A DNA stretch of 64,000 nt from Pseudomonadota bacterium (GCA_023419535.1 JAEZXX010000064.1:17017-81016); one strand, 5' to 3'. Positions 33,586-42,336 are shown, counted from the stretch's first letter. Translations and numbers: made by a program. The notes: generated from the sequence alone by a model not told the origin.

Positions 33586-34347
33586 ATGCCTACGCTCTGC
33601 GTTTCGGCACCCGCCGAAGGTTTGCCTGCAACCAAAAGGACGGTCGACGACCTTCTCTCCGAACTCGCCGCCTCGAACAGCCACTATTACTGCTTGCGCG
33701 AGAAGAGGATCGCTGCCGAAGCCCAGCTTCCGGCTTGGGCGGCTCCGGGCCTCGACCGCATCGACGCAGACGGCGTGATGTCCGGCACGGTCGTTGGCTG
33801 GCCGGAGAAAGAGAACGCCGGACGGCCCGAAGGGATCGGATACCGGATCAACCGCATCAGCCCTCGTCAGGCATTCGAGAACGCCATGTTCCTGGCGCCG
33901 AAGCGCGAGGACGACCGGCCGATCGCGGTGCGGTCGCGGCGGCAGTGCCGTCTCGCCGGCATCAGGGCGGCTCGGAAGGTCATCGCTCGGATTCGCGAAC
34001 AGCGCGAAGAGGCTCGGAAGGTCGGGCTGCCCGAGATCGAAGCGGCCCTTGATCGGGTCAGCGACCGAATTTTCGAGATCCAGGATGAGCTGACGAAGCG
34101 TGCAGAAGGCGCCGACGACGCTTCGCTCGTCCTTCGCTTGGTCATGGCAGTCATCGAGAGCCCCTGCGAAAGGTACCCCATCGACCACCAGTCCGACGCT
34201 CTGTCGGCGATCATCGCAACCCTTGGCCTGATGGCTGGTCGTGTCGAAGGCTTCCTTCACGTGGTCGCGAAGGACATCGGCCGCGCTGGCGACAGGTACT
34301 ATCGAGACCTCGTCATCGGTGGCGGCGCCGCGGAGGTGATCCAATGA
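33586..34347 (+). CDS. Rightward early protein, unknown function
   Basis: 253 residues. First gene of the rightward operon. Coiled-coil helices in the middle (RRQCRLAGIRAARKVIARIR, EIEAALDRVSDRIFEIQDEL) and a central WPEKENAGRPEGIGYRINRI. No domain recognised. ATGA overlap with the next gene. Confidence 0.6.
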   Translation: MPTLCVSAPAEGLPATKRTVDDLLSELAASNSHYYCLREKRIAAEAQLPAWAAPGLDRIDADGVMSGTVVGWPEKENAGRPEGIGYRINRISPRQAFENAMFLAPKREDDRPIAVRSRRQCRLAGIRAARKVIARIREQREEARKVGLPEIEAALDRVSDRIFEIQDELTKRAEGADDASLVLRLVMAVIESPCERYPIDHQSDALSAIIATLGLMAGRVEGFLHVVAKDIGRAGDRYYRDLVIGGGAAEVIQ

Positions 34348-34745
34348 TCTCCCGTCGCGAGAGCTTCAAGGTGTTCGCCAGCGGAGCAGCCGTCGGCCTG
34401 ACCGGCGCCGTCATCGTCGCCACCACCAGCTGCGTTCCGGAGCCGGTGCCGGCCGCCGAGCGTGATCCGCTGTTGGACCTGATCCGCGAGTATCGGGAGC
34501 AGGTCGCCATCTTCAACGCGTCACCTGACGGTTTGACAGACGAGGAAAGCGACGAGGTTGCAGCCGCAACCATGGACCCGCCCTGGTATCGCCTTCGGGA
34601 CGCTTGCCCCGTCGCGACCACGATGGAGGGTGCCATTGAGGCCGTCCGGCTGGTGGAGGAGGAACTGCGGCTAGTCGGAACCGGCGGGTTCGAACACGCC
34701 GTTCTAGCTGCGGCGCGCACCTACTTCGACAGGGGGGCTGCGTGA
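34344..34745 (+). CDS. Tat-like exported protein, unknown function
   Basis: 133 residues. N-terminus MISRRESFKVFASGAAVGLT then GAVIVATTSCVPEPV: twin-arginine SRRESFK (RR at 4-5), hydrophobic segment, and a Cys30 in TTSC that could be a non-canonical lipidation site. The mature part is acidic and helical. Secreted or membrane-linked proteins in a phage early operon often alter the envelope. Coupled to neighbours by ATGA and TGATG overlaps. Confidence 0.6.
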   Translation: MISRRESFKVFASGAAVGLTGAVIVATTSCVPEPVPAAERDPLLDLIREYREQVAIFNASPDGLTDEESDEVAAATMDPPWYRLRDACPVATTMEGAIEAVRLVEEELRLVGTGGFEHAVLAAARTYFDRGAA

Positions 34746-35059
34746 TGGCCTTCGCTCTTCGCATCAGCCAGGGCGCCGGAGCGTTCCCGCACGGCGTCCT
34801 CACCCGCCGCGAACTGGAGCGTCAGATCGAGGAGCGCATCGCCCTTCTCGACCTGATCGACGGCGACCCCGATCTCGAGCCTGACCTTGGCTGGTCGGGT
34901 ACGACCTACAGCATCGGCTCCGCTGACGACCGCGAGGACGACGCTGGCGACGATTGCGAGATGGACGACGACCGGGAGTGGTCGCTCGGACGGTGCGAAC
35001 ACATCAATCAGGCCATCGTCCACCATGGCGAGCCCGGCGACCTGGAGGCATCGCTATGA
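34745..35059 (+). CDS. Acidic early protein, unknown function
   Basis: 104 residues from the ATG at 34745, sharing its A with the upstream stop; a GTG one codon earlier is possible. Strongly acidic middle (DDREDDAGDDCEMDDDREWS), otherwise polar and helical. No family recognised. Such acidic small proteins can be DNA mimics; nothing here proves that. Confidence 0.55.
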   Translation: MAFALRISQGAGAFPHGVLTRRELERQIEERIALLDLIDGDPDLEPDLGWSGTTYSIGSADDREDDAGDDCEMDDDREWSLGRCEHINQAIVHHGEPGDLEASL

Positions 35060-35391
35060 GCGTGGTCGCGGCAATCGCCGCCCATCGCTCCGCTGTCGCG
35101 GCCGACGAGGCCATGTTCAACGATGACGGGGACCTCCTCGTCAGCCCTGCCGAGGTCGACGCCAGCGAGGCAGTCTGCAACGCGGCGTTCGTCGCCATGC
35201 TCGCCCAGCCCTGCGTCTCGATCGACGACGTGCGGGCGAAGGCCGAATACCTCCTGACGGAGAACGTCGGAGAGCGCTGCCCGATCCTGTGGGATCTCAC
35301 CGGGTTCGACGACGGCGCTGGCGACACCTACGCCGAAGACGGGAACCTGATGACGTTTCTGCGCTCCCTCGTATCGGAGGCGCAGGCATGA
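35056..35391 (+). CDS. Early protein, unknown function
   Basis: 111 residues, coupled by ATGA on both sides. Contains DEAMFNDDGDLLVSPAEVDA and RCPILWDLTGFDDGAGDTYA; mainly acidic and helical. No domain recognised. Confidence 0.55.
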   Translation: MSVVAAIAAHRSAVAADEAMFNDDGDLLVSPAEVDASEAVCNAAFVAMLAQPCVSIDDVRAKAEYLLTENVGERCPILWDLTGFDDGAGDTYAEDGNLMTFLRSLVSEAQA

Positions 35392-36506
35392 CTTGGTCCC
35401 CGCAGCAGGACAGGGCCCTGATGGCCGTCAACCGCTGGCTCCAATCGGGCCGGCCTCAAGTCTTCCGGCTTTTCGGCTTCGCCGGAACCGGGAAGACGAC
35501 CTTGGCGCAGACCATCGCGCATGGCGTTCGGGGAACGACGCTCTTCGCCGCCTTCACCGGCAAGGCGGCGCTCGTTTTAAAATCGAAGGGGTGTGAGAAG
35601 GCGAGCACGATCCACTCGCTGATCTACCGCCTTGACGATGAGAACCGCGGCGACCCCACCTTCAAGCTCAACCGCCAGAGTGAGGTGCGAGACGCGGCGC
35701 TCATCATCATCGACGAATGCTCGATGGTCGACGAGAAGCTTGGCCGCGATCTCCTGAGCTTCGGGACGCCCGTCCTGGTCCTTGGCGATCCGGCGCAGCT
35801 ACCGCCCGTGTCCGGTGGCGGGTTCTTCACGGAGCATCGCCCCGACGTGATGCTGACGGAGATCCACCGGCAGGCAACGGACAATCCGATCATTCACCTC
35901 GCGCAAGAGGTTCGCGAAGGTCGCGGTCTGAAGCATGGCGACTACGGCTCCAGCCGAGTGGTGACGGACGATCAGATCACGACGGCCGACGTCATGGGCT
36001 CCGATCAGGTTCTCGTCGGGCTCAATCGAACTCGGAAGGCGTACAATCGCCGCTTCCGGCAGGAGAGCGGGATTGTTGATCGCGTTCCCGGCTTCTCGGA
36101 AGAGCTTCCTGTAGCAGGCGACCGGCTGGTGTGCCTGCGGAACAACCGCGAGAAAGGCCTGCTGAACGGATGTCTTTTCGACGTCGCACAGAGTGCAAGG
36201 CAGGGCCGCCATGGGGCGCTGACGCTCACCGTCCAGAACGCGGATGACCCGAACGACCGGAAGCTCGTCCGCATTCACGCGGAGCTATTCAAGGGACGCA
36301 GCGACGACTGGAGCCTTCGGAAGCACTACGACGACTTCGACTTCGGCTACGTCCTGACGACCCACAAGGCGCAGGGATCGCAGTGGGATGATGTCGTGGT
36401 CTTCGATGAAAGCCGAGCGGTGACGCGCGGCGACGCCGACGCATCAAGGCGATGGCTCTACACGGCGATCACGCGCGCGGCCGAGAAAGTGACGGTGGTC
36501 GCATGA
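35388..36506 (+). CDS. RecD-like AAA helicase
   Basis: 372 residues from the ATG at 35388 (ATGA overlap). Superfamily 1 motifs: Walker A GFAGTGKTT (30-38), Walker B LIIIDECSMVDEKL, motif III LGDPAQLPPV, motif V GYVLTTHKAQGSQWDDVVVF and motif VI TAITRAAEKVTVV. Lacks a nuclease domain. Likely acts in phage DNA replication or recombination. Confidence 0.92.
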   Translation: MTWSPQQDRALMAVNRWLQSGRPQVFRLFGFAGTGKTTLAQTIAHGVRGTTLFAAFTGKAALVLKSKGCEKASTIHSLIYRLDDENRGDPTFKLNRQSEVRDAALIIIDECSMVDEKLGRDLLSFGTPVLVLGDPAQLPPVSGGGFFTEHRPDVMLTEIHRQATDNPIIHLAQEVREGRGLKHGDYGSSRVVTDDQITTADVMGSDQVLVGLNRTRKAYNRRFRQESGIVDRVPGFSEELPVAGDRLVCLRNNREKGLLNGCLFDVAQSARQGRHGALTLTVQNADDPNDRKLVRIHAELFKGRSDDWSLRKHYDDFDFGYVLTTHKAQGSQWDDVVVFDESRAVTRGDADASRRWLYTAITRAAEKVTVVA

Positions 36507-36970
36507 ACCGTCGTCTGACGACACCCATCCACACGGCCGCCGTAGGCCTCGGCAACCTTCGGTTCTTCAAGTCGCCGCTGGAGGGGCCGCGGATGCCGTG
36601 GTTCGCCGTGCCAGATCTCTTCACCTGCCTGTCGATGGACCGCGGGCTCCGGCGCGTGTTCCACGCCAGCATCCGCCGAGAACACCGCGACGACATTCGG
36701 ATGGTCTGGACCGAGACCGGCGAGACGATGATCGCTCCGCACTTCATGGCTCAAGGGCTCATCGGTGCGCTTATCGAGGTGGCCGGCGCTCCCGCGAGCC
36801 TCGAAGCCTCCTACGCCATGGGAGGCGCAGGAGCGATGACGGCTCTGGTCGCACACCTGCCGAACGCGGCCGATCGGGTGAACTACTCGATCGCAGCGTA
36901 CCGGAACGAGAACGGCATCGAGGGCGAGTTCACACCCCTTCGCGACCTCGGCGGAGGCCTGATCGGATGA
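36503..36970 (+). CDS. Early protein, unknown function
   Basis: 155 residues. Segment GPRMPWFAVPDLFTCLSM, then ETGETMIAPHFMAQGLIGAL, has a distant look of a Bro-N-like domain (PWF..DLF) but is not convincing. Coupled by ATGA overlap with the helicase and the next gene. Function unknown. Confidence 0.55.
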   Translation: MNRRLTTPIHTAAVGLGNLRFFKSPLEGPRMPWFAVPDLFTCLSMDRGLRRVFHASIRREHRDDIRMVWTETGETMIAPHFMAQGLIGALIEVAGAPASLEASYAMGGAGAMTALVAHLPNAADRVNYSIAAYRNENGIEGEFTPLRDLGGGLIG

Positions 36971-37236
36971 GCCGATCCCGCTTCCTCCGCACCATACGCC
37001 GGCAGGACTTCTACAAGCCGATGCTCCGCGCGCTCGCCCAGGCTGGCGTGAGCGAGTTCGAGATCCTGCCGCCCACCGGGCTCGGGCACCCCATCCTCAC
37101 CTTCGAAAATGGTCTGACGAAGGTCCGCATTCCCCTGCCGTCCACGCCGAGCGGCGGATCCACAACCTACGTCCCGCGCGCCATCCGCCAGTCGATGCGG
37201 AAGGCCAAGGCGGCTCTTTCGGAGAAGACGAAATGA
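36967..37236 (+). CDS. Small basic early protein
   Basis: 89 residues. Begins MSRSRFLRTIRRQDFYKPML and ends PRAIRQSMRKAKAALSEKTK; net positive, so nucleic-acid binding is possible. No family recognised. ATGA overlaps on both sides. Confidence 0.55.
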   Translation: MSRSRFLRTIRRQDFYKPMLRALAQAGVSEFEILPPTGLGHPILTFENGLTKVRIPLPSTPSGGSTTYVPRAIRQSMRKAKAALSEKTK

Positions 37237-37523
37237 ACGGCACGTCACACGAAGAAGCATGCGCCCAGGTCACCGACAGCCTTCAGCGAATGGGTGAGAC
37301 GGCCGCGCGCCGGATCATGGGTCGAACGGTCGCCGACCTGCTGGAGCCCGACGCGATGACGGCGCTGGTGAACGACGAGTGCGCTTGGCTGAAGCGCTAC
37401 TTCATCGACCACGGCACGTCAGAGAACGACGCCATGATCGCGCACGACATCTACCGAGCGGCGATCATCAAGGAAGGGAAGCGGATCGCGATCGGTCTCG
37501 GGACGCAGGTGGGGCACGCATGA
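37233..37523 (+). CDS. Small helical early protein
   Basis: 96 residues, all-helical profile: EEACAQVTDSLQRMGETAAR, DDECAWLKRYFIDHG, AHDIYRAAIIKEGKRIAIGL. No known family. Coupled by ATGA overlaps. Confidence 0.55.
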   Translation: MNGTSHEEACAQVTDSLQRMGETAARRIMGRTVADLLEPDAMTALVNDECAWLKRYFIDHGTSENDAMIAHDIYRAAIIKEGKRIAIGLGTQVGHA

Positions 37524-37804
37524 ACATTGTTCACCCCATGAAGCTGATCGACGATCGGCCCCTCGGCACCGTGTTCCCGCCGCGCAGCCTCGATGAGATG
37601 GACGCGTACGACGACTCTGAGCTGATGGAAGGCTTCCTCAGCTACGAACGCGAAGACCCCGAACCGGGCGGCAACCGCTCGGCTGCCTTCCGCTGGGCGT
37701 GGGCCTGCCGGCGGGCCGATGCCACGAAGGTAGAGGACGGCTTCTATCCGATCCGGCGCGCCTATGCTCGTCGCCTTCGAGAACGTCAGGGAGGTTCCGC
37801 ATGA
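37520..37804 (+). CDS. Small early protein
   Basis: 94 residues. Central acidic stretch DAYDDSELMEGFLSYEREDP and a Trp-rich patch FRWAWACRRADATK, ending in a basic helix (RRAYARRLRERQGGSA). No domain recognised; ATGA coupled on both sides. Confidence 0.5.
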   Translation: MNIVHPMKLIDDRPLGTVFPPRSLDEMDAYDDSELMEGFLSYEREDPEPGGNRSAAFRWAWACRRADATKVEDGFYPIRRAYARRLRERQGGSA

Positions 37805-38901
37805 CCGCCCTCCGCCCCATCGAGCCGATCGACGTCCGCGGCCTGACGCCCCGTGCGCCCTCGTCCGGCATCCCCATCGTCGAATACGTCGACCCGCGCA
37901 GCCTGTGGGTCGATCCAGCTTATCAGCGCAGCCTCTCCGAACGGTCCATGCGGATGCTCCGCCGGATCGTCGAGGGCTTCGACTGGACGAAGCTGAAGCC
38001 GCCCATCTGCGCCTATGCGGAGGACGCTGCCGGCAATACGACGCTTCGGGTTCTGGACGGACAGCACACGGCCATCGCGGCGGCCAGCAACCCGCACGTC
38101 GACAAGATCCCGGTGATGATCGTCGAGGCTGCGGACACGCGCGCTCAGGCGGAAGCGTTCATCGGGCAGAACGCTGACCGGCTGGCGATGACCGCGACGC
38201 AGATGCACGTCGCGGCGGTCGCGGCGGGCGACGAGGAAGCGGCCGAGATGGAGCGGGCGGCCGAGCGTGCCGGCGTCACCATCCTCCGGGGTCCGCCCAG
38301 CAGGGCTGACTACCGGCCCGGTCAGACGATCGCGGTGTCAGCCATCAAGGGGCTGATCGCTCGCATCGGCTTCGACGAGGCCGCGCGCGTTCTGTCGATC
38401 CTGTCGGCGGCAGGGCTTGGACCGATCAAGGCGGACCATATCCGGGCGGTGGAGCGGCTGCTGTTCGAGGAAGAGTTCGCCGCCCTGGACCCGGACGCGC
38501 TCGCAGCGTCAATCGTGGCGCACGCTGGGTTCGAGCGCGACGCCAAGACGTTCGCGGCGACGCATGGGCTTCCGCTCTGGAAGGCGCTAGCGGCGGTCTG
38601 GTTTCAGAAGGCGAAGAAGCGTCGAGTGGGCGGTGCTCAAACGGCTGCATCCTCGCCTCAAAGTGCTGCGGGACAAGGCGTTCAGGGTGGTGTTGCCTCG
38701 ATCGCTCCTCACCCTCATCACCGGGTTTCGCAGCGACCCGGTGATCTGCCCGACGACCTCGCCCGCGATCCGCGCCCGGCCCGCGGCAGCTGGCAGCCTG
38801 GCAATCAGGTCCACCGCTGCCCGAAGTGCGACAGTCGTTTCCGAGGCGGACCGCAGGCGAAGGAGTGCGCGAGCTGCGCCTACGGTGGCGCAGATGGCTA
38901 A
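37801..38901 (+). CDS. ParB-like nuclease-fold protein with C-terminal zinc motif
   Basis: 366 residues. Residues about 24-150: ParB/sulfiredoxin-like fold with DPAYQRSLSERSMRMLRRI and the box RVLDGQHTAIAAASN (GQH in place of GERR) of phage ParB-type proteins (compare DUF6551). The middle is helical. The C-terminus CPKCDSRF ... ECASC is a four-Cys zinc site. Such proteins can be nucleases or transcription factors; no host partition gene is nearby. Confidence 0.75.
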   Translation: MTALRPIEPIDVRGLTPRAPSSGIPIVEYVDPRSLWVDPAYQRSLSERSMRMLRRIVEGFDWTKLKPPICAYAEDAAGNTTLRVLDGQHTAIAAASNPHVDKIPVMIVEAADTRAQAEAFIGQNADRLAMTATQMHVAAVAAGDEEAAEMERAAERAGVTILRGPPSRADYRPGQTIAVSAIKGLIARIGFDEAARVLSILSAAGLGPIKADHIRAVERLLFEEEFAALDPDALAASIVAHAGFERDAKTFAATHGLPLWKALAAVWFQKAKKRRVGGAQTAASSPQSAAGQGVQGGVASIAPHPHHRVSQRPGDLPDDLARDPRPARGSWQPGNQVHRCPKCDSRFRGGPQAKECASCAYGGADG

Positions 38902-39133
38902 GCCTGCCGTCGTCCCCTCTGGCGCGTGGCCTATCCGTATGTCCGCGCCGATGGCGGCCGGGTATGTCGGGGAAGATTCGGTCGAAGGCTTCCTTCGGCG
39001 CGTCGGAACCGAATATCCTATGCCCGTGGTCGACGAGGGCGTCGGCAAGGGGCGTCGTCGCCTATGGCTGAAAGCACACCTGGAGCGGGCCGTCCTGACC
39101 GGCGAGGACGAAGGCGAGGCGGAGGTCGCGTGA
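38894..39133 (+). CDS. AlpA-like winged-helix protein, candidate excisionase
   Basis: 79 residues from the ATG at 38894, overlapping the ParB-like stop. SAPMAAGYVGEDSVEGFLRR, with GKGRRRLWLKAHLERAV, is the short winged-helix/MerR-like design of AlpA and phage Xis proteins. It sits immediately before the integrase (GTGA overlap), the classic xis-int arrangement. Confidence 0.65.
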   Translation: MAKPAVVPSGAWPIRMSAPMAAGYVGEDSVEGFLRRVGTEYPMPVVDEGVGKGRRRLWLKAHLERAVLTGEDEGEAEVA

Positions 39134-40374
39134 CCATCGAACTCGTCATGCCGCGCTATGTCAGGACGAAGACCCTCAGCAGCGGGCGGACCGGGTTCTA
39201 CTGGTCCTGCCCTCTCGTCTATTTCAAGCAAGGCTTCCCAGAGAAGGGCAAGGCTCTCGGCTCGAACCTCTCGCAGCTCGAACTCGACCGGGCGGCGGCG
39301 CCGATCAACGCGTTGCTCGACGAGTGGCGGCGCGGGCGGAAGTCCGATCAGCCGATGAAACCCATCTCCGAATACGGAACGGTGGCTTGGCTCTTCCGCA
39401 CGTACCAGCGCGAGGACTGCTTCCTCCAGCGGGTCGACGAGCCTAACCGCCCAGACTACGAGCGGGCCTATCACCGGCTGGCGCAGCTGCCCATGAAAAG
39501 CGGAAAGACGTTCGGCGAGACCGCGATCTCGGCGGTGACGGTGAAGACCGCTTCGGGGATCTACAAGAAGCTCGCGGACACCGGGGCGCTTCGCGGTGCT
39601 GAAAAGGCGCTGATGTACGCCGGCACTGCTTGGCGACGCATGATGCCGCTTTATCCCGCTGTCTTCCGCGAGACCGGCAACCCGTGGGATGGCGTGACCA
39701 AACGTCGGCGTGAGAAAGCGGTGAAGCCGGCGGTGACGCGTGAGGCAGTCTACCGGTTTGCCGAAGGCGCGCTTGCCATCGGGCGCCCGCAATGCGCCGC
39801 TGCCGCCGTCCTCTGCTTCGAATGGCTCATGCGGCCTCGCAACGTGTCGGCTGGGCTCGCGACGTGGTCGGACTACCGCGGCCAGATCGACCCCGGCGGC
39901 ATCCGCATCCGGCACAAGAAGAACCGACAGACGCGCATCCACCCGCTGGAGTTCGCCGAGCAAGCCGGCGGCGATCCCGTCCTCCTCTACGCCGAGGCGG
40001 AGGCGATCCTGTCACGGGTCCCGAGGTGGGGCCTGTCGATCGTCGCCAAGCCGGACGGCACGGTCTACGGCGAGACGTCCAGCCGGTTGACGCAGATCGT
40101 CGCGGACGTGGCTGGGAAGCTGAAGATGCCGGGGTTCACATTGGACGCCTGCCGGCACGGCGGCATGACCGAGCTGGAAGAGGCCGCGCTGACGGACGGC
40201 CAGGGCCGCGCCCTGTCGGCGCACCAGACCCGAAGCTCCTATTCCGGGTACGCGAAGGAGACGCGCGAGCGCATGCTTTCGGCCACGCTCAAGCGCCGAG
40301 AATCGCGCCTTCAGATCCTTCAGGACGACGAGGCGAACGCCCCGCGCCGCGCCGTCATGCAGAACACGCGGTGA
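39130..40374 (+). CDS. int: Tyrosine site-specific recombinase (integrase)
   Basis: 414 residues from a GTG at 39130 with GGAGG just upstream, overlapping the candidate xis stop (GTGA). Catalytic elements: Arg in EWLMRPRNVSAGLATWSD, Lys in RHKKNRQTRIHPL, the RH pair in LDACRHGGMTELEEA and Tyr in HQTRSSYSGYAKET. The N-terminal arm and core-binding part precede. Ends 95 bp before tRNA-Cys, implying integration close to it. Confidence 0.93.
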   Translation: MTIELVMPRYVRTKTLSSGRTGFYWSCPLVYFKQGFPEKGKALGSNLSQLELDRAAAPINALLDEWRRGRKSDQPMKPISEYGTVAWLFRTYQREDCFLQRVDEPNRPDYERAYHRLAQLPMKSGKTFGETAISAVTVKTASGIYKKLADTGALRGAEKALMYAGTAWRRMMPLYPAVFRETGNPWDGVTKRRREKAVKPAVTREAVYRFAEGALAIGRPQCAAAAVLCFEWLMRPRNVSAGLATWSDYRGQIDPGGIRIRHKKNRQTRIHPLEFAEQAGGDPVLLYAEAEAILSRVPRWGLSIVAKPDGTVYGETSSRLTQIVADVAGKLKMPGFTLDACRHGGMTELEEAALTDGQGRALSAHQTRSSYSGYAKETRERMLSATLKRRESRLQILQDDEANAPRRAVMQNTR

Positions 40375-40378
40375 ACGC

Positions 40379-40414
40379 TTTTTCGGAATGGCGCGAGGAC
40401 TGTTTTTCGGAATG
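40379..40414 (+). repeat. Direct repeat pair, candidate integrase arm sites
   Basis: TTTTTCGGAATG occurs at 40379-40390 and 40403-40414, exactly 24 bp apart, followed in both copies by a purine, C and G. It lies between the integrase stop and tRNA-Cys. Short direct repeats flanking an att core are typical arm-type sites for tyrosine integrases. Not seen elsewhere in the window. Confidence 0.5.
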
Positions 40415-40468
40415 ACGAGGGAGCCTCTTGCGAAACCCCATACGTCTCAGTAGGTACAGCGCCAATGG

Positions 40469-40542
40469 GGCCTCGTGGCGGAGTGGTTACGCAGAGGACT
40501 GCAAATCCTTGCACGCCGGTTCGATTCCGGCCGAGGCCTCCA
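40469..40542 (+). tRNA. tRNA-Cys (GCA)
   Basis: 74 nt with encoded CCA. Acceptor GGCCTCG pairs fully with CGAGGCC, anticodon loop CTGCAAA carries GCA, and T arm GCCGG-TTCGATT-CCGGC is perfect. Probably a host gene and the attachment target, because the integrase is next to it and chromosomal housekeeping genes follow. Confidence 0.95.
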
Positions 40543-40624
40543 ACCCTCTTCCCCGTCGCTTCCATCGCGCTGACGAGACGTGACCGCACGAGCGAGCCGC
40601 GACTTGAGGAGGGAGCCGTTCGAC

Positions 40625-42148
40625 ATGCCGCGCCACAGACCCGTTCTCCTCGCGATCCTCGACGGTTGGGGCTGGCGCGACGACCCGGCCGACAATGCGG
40701 TGGCGCAGGGCGCGACGCCGAATTTCGACCGGCTGATGCGCGACTTCCCGCACGCCTTTCTGACCGCCCACGGCGCGGCCGTCGGCCTGCCGGACGGGCA
40801 GATGGGCAATTCGGAGGTCGGGCATCTCAACATCGGCGCGGGCCGCGTCGTCATGCAGGATCTGCCCCGGATCGACCGCGCGGCGGCCGGCGGGGAGCTT
40901 GCGGAGCGGGTGCGTGCCAGCGGCCTCATCGAGGCGCTGAAGGCCTCCGGCGGCGCCTGTCACATCCTCGGCCTCGCCTCGCCCGGCGGCGTCCACGCGC
41001 ACCAGGACCACGCGCTGGCTCTCGCGCGCATCGTGGCGGCCGAAGGGATCCCGGTGAAGCTGCACGCCTTCACCGACGGGCGCGACTGCGCGCCGGACGC
41101 GGCTCTGCGCGACGTCGCCCGGCTCGAGGCCGCCCTGCCGCAGGGCGCAAGCATTGCCACCATCTGCGGGCGCTTCTACGCCATGGACCGCGACCACCGC
41201 TGGGAACGGGTGTCGCGCGCCTACGACCTCGTCGTGTCGGGCACGGGCGCGCGCTTCCCGGACGCGTCGTCCGCGCTCAAGGCCGCGGCGAGCGCCGGGA
41301 CGACCGACGAATTCGTCGAGCCGGCGGCGATCGGCGCCTATGACGGCATGCGCGACGGCGACGCGCTCCTCGTCACAAACTACCGCTCGGACCGCATCCG
41401 AGAGATCCTCGACGCGCTGCTGGAACCCGACTTCGATGGTTTCGAGCGCGCGCGGACCGTCCGCTTCGCAAGCGCCGTCGGCATGGTCGCCTATTCGGAG
41501 ACGCTGAGCCAGCGCATGCGGCGGCTCTTCGAGCCCCAGAGCCTCACGGACGGGCTCGGCGAGGCCCTGTCGCGCGCCGGGCTGCGCCAGATCCATCTGG
41601 CCGAGACCGAGAAATATCCGCACGTCACCTACTTCCTCAACGGCGGGGTCGAGCAGCGCTGGCCCGGCGAGGAGTGGGTGACGGTCCCCTCGCCGAAGGT
41701 CGCGACCTACGACCTCCAGCCGCAGATGTCGGCGCCCGAGCTCGGGGCGCGCGTTCGCGAGGCGATCGAGAGCGGCGCCTTCGACGCCGTCATCGTCAAT
41801 TTCGCCAATCCGGACATGGTCGGCCACACCGGAAGCCTGACGGCGGCCATCGCGGCGGTCGAGGCGGTTGACCGCGAGCTCGGGCCGGTGGTCGACGCCG
41901 TGCTGTCGCGCGGGGGCGCTGCGATCGTCACCGCCGACCACGGCAATTGCGAGATGATGCGCGATCCCGCGACCGGCGGCCCGCACACCGCCCACACGTT
42001 GAATCCGGTGCCGATCGTGGTCGCCTCTTCGGACGTCTCCGCGGTCGAGGACGGCATCCTCGCCGACATCGCGCCGACCCTCCTGGCGCTCGCAGGCGTC
42101 GACCAGCCGGCCGCGATGACCGGGCGGTCTCTCGCGCAGCTTCGCTGA
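40625..42148 (+). CDS. gpmI: 2,3-bisphosphoglycerate-independent phosphoglycerate mutase
   Basis: 507 residues from the ATG at 40625. Glycolytic and gluconeogenic interconversion of 3- and 2-phosphoglycerate in the cytoplasm. Motifs: LLAILDGWGWR with first metal Asp, GQMGNSEVGHLNIGAGR with catalytic Ser63, and metal-binding TADHGNCEMM near the C-terminus. Complete length. It is the first host gene right of the prophage; a closer start at 40580 has no support. Confidence 0.95.
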   Translation: MPRHRPVLLAILDGWGWRDDPADNAVAQGATPNFDRLMRDFPHAFLTAHGAAVGLPDGQMGNSEVGHLNIGAGRVVMQDLPRIDRAAAGGELAERVRASGLIEALKASGGACHILGLASPGGVHAHQDHALALARIVAAEGIPVKLHAFTDGRDCAPDAALRDVARLEAALPQGASIATICGRFYAMDRDHRWERVSRAYDLVVSGTGARFPDASSALKAAASAGTTDEFVEPAAIGAYDGMRDGDALLVTNYRSDRIREILDALLEPDFDGFERARTVRFASAVGMVAYSETLSQRMRRLFEPQSLTDGLGEALSRAGLRQIHLAETEKYPHVTYFLNGGVEQRWPGEEWVTVPSPKVATYDLQPQMSAPELGARVREAIESGAFDAVIVNFANPDMVGHTGSLTAAIAAVEAVDRELGPVVDAVLSRGGAAIVTADHGNCEMMRDPATGGPHTAHTLNPVPIVVASSDVSAVEDGILADIAPTLLALAGVDQPAAMTGRSLAQLR

Positions 42149-42237
42149 TCGGACGGCTTGGCCGGACGGCGCCGTTTTCCGGGTCGAGACTTAGAGAATT
42201 CAGGGCCTTGCGGGCGCGGCCGCACGGCGCCTGGACC

Positions 42238-42336
42238 TTAAGGGAAGAGGATTTTCGCCACCAGCAGTGCGGCCGCGCCGAACAACGCAAAGCCCGCGGC
42301 ATTTACGATCAGCGTCACGACGGTTTCGACACGCAC
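42238..42336 (-). CDS. Possible 32-residue membrane protein
   Basis: From a GTG at 42336: RVETVVTLIVNAAGFALFGA, then AALLVAKILFP and stop. A single membrane helix with a short N-terminus. Convergent with gpmI. Ribosome binding site is weak, so this is a moderate-to-low call. The rest of 42149-42533 (about 380 bp) shows no other convincing gene. Confidence 0.35.
   Translation of the reverse strand: MRVETVVTLIVNAAGFALFGAAALLVAKILFP

Larger units (their letters stand above)
1..40420. mobile_element. HK97-type temperate siphovirus prophage (left end not seen)
   Basis: A complete set of siphovirus modules is present: lysis, tail, head, packaging, immunity, replication and integration. The integrase at 39130-40374 ends 95 bp before an intact tRNA-Cys, and host housekeeping genes start right after it, so the right boundary is between about 40375 and 40542. 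The left boundary is uncertain. The phage-type late operon ends at 798, and the HigBA pair at 1-698 could be prophage cargo or host. I found no copy of the tRNA-Cys 3' part at the left edge, so the left attachment site is probably outside the window. No structural gene looks broken, so the prophage may be functional; that last point is inference. Confidence 0.9.

Noticed and set aside
36503..36970. Bro-N antirepressor
   Set aside because: Only a PWF..DLF resemblance; the rest of the Bro-N pattern is missing.
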